Shown: one piece after another, positions 14,331 to 20,528 of the stretch
Position numbering within the stretch: position 1 is the stretch's first letter
Layout: each line of letters starts with the position of its first letter
Source of the DNA: CBFHWY01 sp965659675
Lineage (GTDB): Bacteria; Bacteroidota; Bacteroidia; Flavobacteriales_G; Salibacteraceae
Reading direction: 5' to 3'
Assembly: GCA_965659675.1 (NCBI GenBank)
Contig: CBFHWY010000050.1
Location: forward strand, 1 to 20,528
Length of the DNA: 20,528 nt
Notes under the pieces: generated by a model
What the model was told of the DNA's origin: nothing
Database searches by the model: none
The model's input: only the letters and a program-made list of their open reading frames with translations
Program-made: the position numbers and the translations under genes

Positions 14331-16217
14331 CTATTGTTCAAATTTGACCCTTTCGAAGATATCTTCTTTCCGTTTAATGAGTCCTCGATCTATCATATGA
14401 CGAAGAGAGCGCAATAAATGTTCATCACTACAGTCAATGTTCAAACGAATTTCATCAATATGTTGCGCCCTGTCAAGCAGACCAAGCACTTTTGATTCAA
14501 TCTCTTTGGGCGAAATTCGTTTCGCAAGGCAAACGTCGCAAATACCGCAGTCCTTCGTTTTCTTCTCTCCAAAATAATCCAGCAGAAAACGAGCACGGCA
14601 GATCTCCTTCGATTGCACAAAGTCGAGCATCGCCAATAGTTTCTTTTTCATCGTCTTTTTGCGCTGGCGATAGGCTTCTTTTGGGATCTCCAGGTCAGAA
14701 TCCTTTTGACGTGCCTTCAAGTAAAGCACTCTCGGTTTCGAGCTGTGCGGAATATATGATACGATATCCAGTTTATCGAGATTTTCAAGGGTCTTACGGA
14801 CAAAATCCACAGTCTCTCCACTCCTTTTAGCAAGGGTCTGTTCATTGATCTTGGCATATTTATCGAAGATGCCAATGTGCGAGCGCAGAATGGTGCGGGT
14901 GAGGACCGATTCACGTTCGTGATTCAGCTCGTAGTGATATAGATCGGCCTTTGAGCAGATCATTCTCAACCGGGAAGCTAAAAAAGAATTTTCCTCAAAC
15001 TGAAGCAAGCCAGCCAATTCAAGGATCTTAAAACTTTGTCTGATCTCATAGGGATCGATATTGAAGCTGGAAGCCAAGCGTCCCACATCAAACTCAAACT
15101 CCTCCCCTTCAGCACTTCCAGCAGCAAGTTGCAAATGATTTGATAGTGCCTTATATGCTCTTTTGACATTTTTTATCGGAGGAAATTGCGATCTAAAACG
15201 ATCCTTCAATAATTGAATATCATAATTGTCGAAAAGCATTACAGCAAAGGACTTCTTCCCATCTCTGCCACCACGTCCAGCTTCCTGAAAATAAGCTTCT
15301 GGTGATTCAGGAATATCGAGGTGTATCACCAGTCGTACATCTGCCTTGTCGATTCCCATGCCGAAAGCATTCGTAGAAACCATGATCCTCGTCTTTCCCT
15401 CGGTCCAGGCATGCTGTCGCTTCTGTCGCTCTTCCGCTTTGAGGCCCGCATGGTAATAGCTCGCTGAAAACTTCTTTTCGTTCAGCCAGCTGGCAATCTG
15501 TTCCGTTTTTGATCGGCTACGCATATAGATGATCACCGATCCTTCATTTTTCTTGAGCATCAGATCGAGCTTGTGCATTTTATCCTCCTCATGGAAAGCC
15601 ATATAAGCCAGGTTTTCGCGGGCAAAACTCTTCTGAAGGATATTATCTTCTTTAAACTGCAGCTTTTGCTGAATATCCTTTGCCACTTCAGGAGTAGCCG
15701 TGGCTGTGAGGGCAAGAACCGGGACCTCTGGCTTGATCTCTCTTAGGTTTTCTACTTCAAGGTAACTTGGTCTGAAATCATAACCCCATTGTGAGATGCA
15801 ATGCGCTTCATCTACTGCAAAAAGATTGACCTTCATCAGGGCAATGCGCTCCTGGACCATCTCACTTTTGAGTCGCTCTGGAGAGAGGTACAAGAATTTG
15901 GTTCCTCCATAGATGCAGTTGTCGAGAATGGCATCCACTTCAGACTCTCGCATTCCAGAAACCAATGCTGAGGCTCGAATTCCTCTTTTTTTTAGGCCAT
16001 TCACCTGGTCCTTCATGAGCGCGATCAGTGGAGAAACTACAATGCAAACTCCTTCAAGTGCAATTCCGGGTACCTGATAGCAAAGCGACTTACCGCCGCC
16101 GGTTGGCAACAGCGCGAGGGTATCCTTGCCTTCGAGAACGGAGTTAATGATATCCTCCTGCAAAGGTCGAAAGGACTCAAAACCCCAGTATTTTTCTAAA
16201 ACCTCATGGATCTTCAC
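14331..16217 (-). CDS. recQ: ATP-dependent DNA helicase, RecQ family
   Basis: 628 residues from the GTG at 16217. A TTG three codons upstream is part of the TAAATTTG box and is rejected; the GTG start also gives the usual RecQ N-terminus (KIHEVLEKYWGFESFRPLQ). It unwinds DNA 3'-5' in repair and recombination. Motifs: Q-motif region FRPLQ (16-20), Walker A PTGGGKS with Lys43, DEAH (136-139) followed by the RecQ aromatic loop CISQWGYDFRPSY, ALTATATP (169-176), and arginine-finger motif QEAGRGGRDG (311-320). A zinc module C-X16-C-X2-C-X2-C lies at Cys540, 557, 560 and 563. In E. coli RecQ these cysteines begin at 380; here about 160 extra residues with winged-helix-like sequence lie between helicase core and zinc site. 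Only about 65 residues follow, so a canonical HRDC domain is absent. The hisC-like gene follows 16 bases downstream. Confidence 0.93.
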   Translation of the reverse strand: MKIHEVLEKYWGFESFRPLQEDIINSVLEGKDTLALLPTGGGKSLCYQVPGIALEGVCIVVSPLIALMKDQVNGLKKRGIRASALVSGMRESEVDAILDNCIYGGTKFLYLSPERLKSEMVQERIALMKVNLFAVDEAHCISQWGYDFRPSYLEVENLREIKPEVPVLALTATATPEVAKDIQQKLQFKEDNILQKSFARENLAYMAFHEEDKMHKLDLMLKKNEGSVIIYMRSRSKTEQIASWLNEKKFSASYYHAGLKAEERQKRQHAWTEGKTRIMVSTNAFGMGIDKADVRLVIHLDIPESPEAYFQEAGRGGRDGKKSFAVMLFDNYDIQLLKDRFRSQFPPIKNVKRAYKALSNHLQLAAGSAEGEEFEFDVGRLASSFNIDPYEIRQSFKILELAGLLQFEENSFLASRLRMICSKADLYHYELNHERESVLTRTILRSHIGIFDKYAKINEQTLAKRSGETVDFVRKTLENLDKLDIVSYIPHSSKPRVLYLKARQKDSDLEIPKEAYRQRKKTMKKKLLAMLDFVQSKEICRARFLLDYFGEKKTKDCGICDVCLAKRISPKEIESKVLGLLDRAQHIDEIRLNIDCSDEHLLRSLRHMIDRGLIKRKEDIFERVKFEQ

Positions 16218-16417
16218 TTCGGTCAAATTTAATGCTTTCGTTTGCTGCTGAAGAGCTTGTTTGGCATGTTTTCATCACAGAATTAAAGGTCAGACTGTTA
16301 GGAATTTAAATGAGTGGACATAGCCGTTGTATGTAATTGGCTTATTTTAGCATTCGAATTCAATTAAAGGCAACTATTTTGGGGCTTTTACGTCTACAAG
16401 ACACATTCATTGCTACT
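16218..16417. other. Divergent intergenic region between recQ and the giant secreted protein
   Basis: This 200-base stretch is the longest non-coding gap in the window. On the minus side it holds the TAAATTTG box for recQ. On the plus side I see AT-rich sequence and near-matches such as CTATTTTG (16374-16381) and CTACTTTG (16413-16420), neither with a well-placed TTG partner. I see no hairpin with a T-tract and no RNA gene. Confidence 0.6.
16224..16231 (-). promoter_or_regulatory. Candidate -7 promoter box TAAATTTG before recQ
   Basis: On the minus strand this is a full match to TAnnTTTG, ending 6 bases before the GTG at 16217. The TTG that would otherwise be read as the first codon is the last three bases of this box, which supports the GTG as start. 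There is no exact TTG box at the right distance; the nearest is TTC 18 bases upstream. Confidence 0.4.
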
Positions 16418-19400
16418 TTGAGAATTAAACTGGTCTTATTTCTTTGTTTCGCCTTTGCATTATCAACCTTAGAACTTCAGGCAAGCCATATAGCTGGAAG
16501 TGACCTGACCTATCGCTGTATTGGACAAGACAGTTTTGAAATTACCCTTAATGTATTTAGAGACTGTAATGGTATCAGAGCCCCCGGAAATGCCCAATTG
16601 CAAGCCACAAGCACCTGTGGAGGTAGCGTAAACCTCAACCTTAGCCTTCAGGTCAATCCTTTCGTTCTCAATGGCGATTCTGTTTTTCCAAATCCTGCCA
16701 ATGGCGCCCTGGAAGTGTCTCAATTATGCCCCACGAATCTGGCTCAAAGTAAGTGTAAAGACCGCGCCAATCCTTTCCCAGGAATGGAGCAATACGTATT
16801 TAAAGGCATCGTCGTTCTAAGTCCTCCCTGCAATACCTGGAATTTAAGGTATTCAGCTCCGCCTGCTAGAAATAGCAATCAGAATCTCGCAGCAGGCTTC
16901 CCTGGGGCAGGTATCTCTACAGTTCTGGCCGAACTAAATAGCCAGAGTTTCAACTGTAATTCTTCCCCTCGTTTCTCCGCTCAACCAATTCCATACGTTT
17001 GTGCGGGTCAGCCTGTGGTTTACAACTTTGGCGTCACAGAAGATGAAGGAGACAGTTTGGTTTACTCCTTTAGCTGTGGTTATTCGAATAATCTGAATAA
17101 TCCGAATGTATTCAGGGCGCCTTATAGCTGTAATGAGCCCATTGCAGGAGCAAGTATCGACAGTACCAACGGGAGAGTGCGCTTCACTCCCACCTTAACC
17201 GGGAATTTTGTGATCATTGTGTTGGTAGAAGAATACGATCGGGCGACAGGACAAAAAAAGGGTAGCATCATGCGTGATATCCTATTTGTCGTTCAGACCT
17301 GCACCAACCAGCAACCTGATCCTAACGCACCCATTGAGAATTTTTCAGGAGATGGCGCTGTGATCGACAGCAACTCCATTGAGATCTGTGTTGGCGAAAG
17401 CTTTCAGTTTGATGTGACCATTACCGATCCAGACACAGCTGACTCGCTCATTTTGAGCTCCAATATAGAGAGCGTCTTACCGAACTCTAGCTTTAGCTTT
17501 GTGAGTTATGGTGATAGTGCTGTTGCAACTATAGCATGGTCGGCAGTGCCTACTCCAGGTAACTTCTATTCGTTTTACATTCAAGCCAATGACGGTGCTT
17601 GTCCGGTTTCTGGCCTCTTCTACTCTACCTATGATATCGAAATTGTACCCAGCACATTTGCAGGGCCTGATCTAAATATTTGTCAGGGAACGCAGGCAGC
17701 AAACATCAATGTTTTTGGGGGTAACAACTTTAATTGGACTGCCCTTCCCGGCGGAGCAGGTATCAATGTAGGAACAAACTTCGATTGCGACACCTGTCAG
17801 AATGTAGTGGCAACACCAAACATCACCACTACCTATGTGGTGAATTCTGACTTAAGCAGCACCTGTAAGAATCGCGATACCATTACCGTAAATGTTGCAC
17901 CAAATTTTGAATTGAGTATCAGTCCGCCTGATACAGTTTGCGAGTTTGTGGCTAAACAGCTGCTTGTTAGTCCAAGTGTTGGGAGCTTTAATTACTCCTA
18001 TCAATGGAGTCCAGGCATGTTCCTCAATAACGATACCCTGCAGAGCCCAAATATCATCAGTTTACCTGTCAGCACAAATTTTGTTGCTACGGTGAGTTCA
18101 GCTGCAGGATGTACCAAACGCGATACAGTTCGGATCTCCGTGGCCAATCCTTTCCCACAGAATATACAGGCTGTGGCCAGTGATACCTTGATCTGTATCT
18201 CCGATACGGTAAATCTTGATGTTGACCTTGGTAATTTGAGCTACAATTCCTGCGGTCCTGAGCTCAGTCCATGTCAGGGCTTTGCCACCAATATAGACCT
18301 GGGTAATGGCACGCAAAGTAACCCCAGAGTAGGAAACTCTAGACCCATACCCTACGGTGGTGCATTTAACAGTGTGAGGCAGCAGTTTTTATATCGCCGG
18401 GCAGATCTTCTCGCAGCGGGATTGATTCCGGGAACGATCAATTCACTCGGATTCTTTGTGCAGAATTTAAGGGCATCCACACCCGATTATGATAACTACA
18501 GCATTAAGATTGCCTGCACAAGTTTGGATACGGTTACTGGTATCTGGCAACTTGGTCTTACGGAAGTTTTCAGCCCAAAAACGGTAACAATCGCTAACGG
18601 TTGGAACATGCACAATTTTGATGTAGGCTACAATTGGAATGGACAAGATAACCTCATCGTTGAGATCTGTTTTGACAATTCGGGACAAACTCCAGCCAGA
18701 ACCGAAAATCCGGCATGTACTTTCACAGCCACTTCTTATCCAGCCACCATGCTCACCCGGAGTTTTGCAGGTGCGGCCTGTAATCTGCTCAATCAGGCGT
18801 TCAACTCACCAATGAACTTCCTTCCAAACATACGTTTTGAGCAATGTCAGGGTTTAAACGCAGCAGGCTATACTTTCAGTTGGGAACCGACCACTAACCG
18901 GGGATATCTGGGGGCAACGAACATCAAAAGTCCGCAAGCGAATGTCAATACGAGTACAACAAACAGTTTCCGGGTGATCGTTACAGATACCTTAGGCGTA
19001 TGTGTAGATACCCCTTCTGTAAATGTAAACGTAGTTACGCGATACAATAGCAAACCAATCCTTGGGGATTCATTATGTGTCTCCGACGGACTGGATACCT
19101 TAAGCGCTCCTACTCCCTGGGATATTATTCCGCGACCTGGTGGTGGATTTTGGTCAGGACCGGGAATTGTAGACGATTCCCTTGGCGTGATCGATCCTGC
19201 AGTTTTAGGTGTAGGAAATCATGTCATTAGCTACGAAGTTCGTGGGGATGCCTGTGCGAGTATGGATAGTTCCACATACACGGTTGTTGGCCTACCCGAT
19301 CCGAGTTTCTCTGAGGGCCCTTTCTGCGAAGCAGATAGCCTCAATATCCTCGATACTAATGCAGCCCATATTCGCGGATACTTTACAAGCAGCCGAATGG

Positions 19401-20528
19401 GAGTGGTAGATTCGAGTACGAACAATTTTAATGCGACTGTATCAAGCATCAATGCGCCCGATACTGTTGACCTTAGATACACCGCCTATAACGGATGCTT
19501 TAACGATACCACCATCCCTGTGATCGTGGTCAGGCAATTTGATGCCGACATATTGACCAACGGTCCATTCTGCGTGAATGATGACACCGTTCAGCTATTT
19601 GCTCAAGATTCTGGCGGAAATTGGTCAGGTCCAGGTGTCGTACAAACTAATCCAGGCTTATTTGTTCCTGCTGAAGCGGGCATTGGAAACTTCCGTGTTT
19701 CAGTGGACAGCAGCGGTTTCTGCGGAAACAGCGACACAAGCATTATTCAGATAGTCGGTTTGCCTCCGGTGGCCATCAATGATCCAGGGCCCTTTTGTGA
19801 TGATGGATCTGGAACCGGTACTACACCTGTTAATATTATGGGAACACCTTCAGGAGGCGTTTGGGGATCTGCTGGCACACCGCCATGGATGCCTCTCACC
19901 AATCAGGCTCAGTTCATTCCATCCGTGGTTGTTCAAAGCTTGGGTTTTGGATCTTACCCACTCTACTACACCGTATTTGATACCATAGCAGCAGGAAAAG
20001 CATGCAGCAATACCGACACCATTTTAGTTCGCTTCTCGCAAACCCCAAATGCGCCTCAAAGTCCGGGTGACTTCAGTTTCTGCATTGGGAGTCCGGTTAG
20101 TGGATTAAGCGCCACCGCAGACACAGGTTTAGGTCTGCTGTGGTATGATGATCCCTCTTTAAATTTATTGGCAGACACATTCGCCAGTGGATCACCAGTG
20201 AGTCACCCAGCCTCTGCAGTAGACTTCAATCTTTATTTGAGGCATATTGATAGTTTAGGATGTATCAGTGCTGCTACTCCTGTCAATATTTTCATGTTGG
20301 CCAATCCTGAAGCCAGTTTTGTGGTAGAACCTGAAGAAGCCTTTGTACCGGTAGAAGTTGCATTCATCAACACCAGTGTAGCTGGAAATCCTGGGATCAA
20401 TCTCACTCAGTTTGAGTGGAAGATCTGGCAATACGGATATGATCCGATCTCAGATTCTTATGCTGAGTTTCCAGATCGCGATACTGCGGAATTGCATCGA
20501 TTTGATACTGAAAATGCCACGCTCAATT
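16418..20528 (+). CDS. Giant secreted multidomain adhesin-like protein (3' end beyond window)
   Basis: One frame stays open without a stop from 16418 to the window end (1370 codons). The likely start is TTG at 16418, giving a signal peptide MRIKLVLFLCFAFALS ending near QA22; no ATG is available, and another TTG at 16379 would add 13 residues. Residues about 23-310 match the familiar exported Bacteroidota opening SHIAGSDLTYRC...FRDCN, with paired cysteines and a YxFGVTEDEGDSLVYSF segment. Ig-like repeats follow (from about 415, 504 and 588); the third appears split by a 207-residue domain (610-816). Five tandem modules of 75-95 residues start at Cys887, 970, 1052, 1127 and 1222, several with GPFC and WSGPG. 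A PKD-like module begins near 1297. Export by Sec then T9SS, with a C-terminal sorting domain past the window, is inferred. A surface adhesin or gliding-related role is likely but unproven. Confidence 0.85.
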   Translation, partial: MRIKLVLFLCFAFALSTLELQASHIAGSDLTYRCIGQDSFEITLNVFRDCNGIRAPGNAQLQATSTCGGSVNLNLSLQVNPFVLNGDSVFPNPANGALEVSQLCPTNLAQSKCKDRANPFPGMEQYVFKGIVVLSPPCNTWNLRYSAPPARNSNQNLAAGFPGAGISTVLAELNSQSFNCNSSPRFSAQPIPYVCAGQPVVYNFGVTEDEGDSLVYSFSCGYSNNLNNPNVFRAPYSCNEPIAGASIDSTNGRVRFTPTLTGNFVIIVLVEEYDRATGQKKGSIMRDILFVVQTCTNQQPDPNAPIENFSGDGAVIDSNSIEICVGESFQFDVTITDPDTADSLILSSNIESVLPNSSFSFVSYGDSAVATIAWSAVPTPGNFYSFYIQANDGACPVSGLFYSTYDIEIVPSTFAGPDLNICQGTQAANINVFGGNNFNWTALPGGAGINVGTNFDCDTCQNVVATPNITTTYVVNSDLSSTCKNRDTITVNVAPNFELSISPPDTVCEFVAKQLLVSPSVGSFNYSYQWSPGMFLNNDTLQSPNIISLPVSTNFVATVSSAAGCTKRDTVRISVANPFPQNIQAVASDTLICISDTVNLDVDLGNLSYNSCGPELSPCQGFATNIDLGNGTQSNPRVGNSRPIPYGGAFNSVRQQFLYRRADLLAAGLIPGTINSLGFFVQNLRASTPDYDNYSIKIACTSLDTVTGIWQLGLTEVFSPKTVTIANGWNMHNFDVGYNWNGQDNLIVEICFDNSGQTPARTENPACTFTATSYPATMLTRSFAGAACNLLNQAFNSPMNFLPNIRFEQCQGLNAAGYTFSWEPTTNRGYLGATNIKSPQANVNTSTTNSFRVIVTDTLGVCVDTPSVNVNVVTRYNSKPILGDSLCVSDGLDTLSAPTPWDIIPRPGGGFWSGPGIVDDSLGVIDPAVLGVGNHVISYEVRGDACASMDSSTYTVVGLPDPSFSEGPFCEADSLNILDTNAAHIRGYFTSSRMGVVDSSTNNFNATVSSINAPDTVDLRYTAYNGCFNDTTIPVIVVRQFDADILTNGPFCVNDDTVQLFAQDSGGNWSGPGVVQTNPGLFVPAEAGIGNFRVSVDSSGFCGNSDTSIIQIVGLPPVAINDPGPFCDDGSGTGTTPVNIMGTPSGGVWGSAGTPPWMPLTNQAQFIPSVVVQSLGFGSYPLYYTVFDTIAAGKACSNTDTILVRFSQTPNAPQSPGDFSFCIGSPVSGLSATADTGLGLLWYDDPSLNLLADTFASGSPVSHPASAVDFNLYLRHIDSLGCISAATPVNIFMLANPEASFVVEPEEAFVPVEVAFINTSVAGNPGINLTQFEWKIWQYGYDPISDSYAEFPDRDTAELHRFDTENATLN
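18245..18865 (+). other. Inserted beta-rich domain within an Ig-like repeat of the giant secreted protein
   Basis: These 207 codons (residues 610-816) interrupt the third Ig-like repeat. Sequence before it (SDTLICISDTVNLDVDLG) and after it (GYTFSWEPTTN ... STTNSFRVIVTD) together align with the previous, uninterrupted repeat (DTVCEF ... YQWSPGM ... VSTNFVATVSS). The insert has its own style: RPIPYGGAFNSVRQQFLYR, LIPGTINSLGFFVQNL, WNMHNFDVGYNWNGQDNLIVEICF. I recall similar stand-alone stretches in exported Bacteroidota proteins, suggesting a jelly-roll-like module. Confidence 0.6.
19061..20295 (+). repeat. Five tandem Ig-like protein modules
   Basis: Within the giant secreted protein, modules beginning at Cys887, Cys970, Cys1052, Cys1127 and Cys1222 (nucleotides about 19076, 19325, 19571, 19796 and 20081) repeat every 75-95 residues. 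Shared marks are a leading GPFC or SFC, a D-T/S-V/L-x-L strand, a GG-x-W-S/G-G-P-G turn in several, and a closing D-T strand. They are diverged at the DNA level, so recent duplication is not indicated. Confidence 0.65.

Noticed and set aside
16469..19482. Several minus-strand and off-frame open stretches of 60-85 codons inside the giant secreted gene
   Set aside because: They are shadows of the long plus-strand frame, which has a signal peptide and recognisable repeated domains; the short frames show no protein-like features.
1..20528. Search for CRISPR arrays, insertion sequences, phage genes, toxin-antitoxin pairs, tRNA or rRNA
   Set aside because: No direct-repeat arrays, transposase motifs, terminal inverted repeats, cloverleaf-like or rRNA-like sequence was noticed; almost all sequence is explained by the listed genes.

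Overview
The window looks like chromosomal DNA of a marine-type Bacteroidota bacterium, most likely a member of the Flavobacteriales. The signs are a protein with a type IX secretion (T9SS) sorting domain, a very large secreted protein built from Ig-like and PKD-like modules, several lipoproteins, few Shine-Dalgarno sequences, and promoter-like boxes of the Bacteroidota type (TAnnTTTG, with TTG about 20 bases upstream in the best case). I see no phage, insertion sequence, CRISPR, tRNA or rRNA. Coding density is very high; the longest non-coding gap is about 200 bases (16218-16417).

Layout. (1) 1-1040, plus: an uncharacterised class I isoprenoid-synthase-like protein with two DDxxD motifs; its start may lie outside the window. 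(2) 5942-1015, minus: a co-directional run of four genes: MBOAT O-acyltransferase, an SGNH/DltD-like partner starting directly after its stop codon, a YciI-domain lipoprotein, and the bifunctional phenylacetate-pathway enzyme PaaZ. (3) 5975-10846, plus: Nudix hydrolase, a POTRA-less Omp85/BamA-type barrel, two lipoproteins (one a predicted alpha/beta hydrolase) and a periplasmic TPR protein. (4) 12529-10843, minus: a T9SS-exported protein and a very acidic conserved hypothetical. (5) 12669-13220, plus: a small single-pass membrane protein. (6) 16217-13217, minus: RecQ helicase followed by a HisC-type aminotransferase. (7) 16418 to the window end, plus: a giant secreted protein starting at a non-ATG codon and running off the edge, with a roughly 207-residue domain apparently nested inside one Ig-like repeat.

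Most of the window concerns the cell envelope: acylation of a surface glycan (MBOAT and partner), outer-membrane barrel and lipoproteins, and T9SS cargo. PaaZ, HisC and RecQ are metabolic or housekeeping genes that appear here without their usual pathway neighbours. All three convergent gene pairs overlap at their stop codons. I do not see a clear new defence or mobile system. The most interesting items are the nested-domain adhesin, the isoprenoid-synthase-like protein, the TPR protein with a long regular repeat, and the promoter boxes lying almost on top of start codons, which also settle several start-codon choices.
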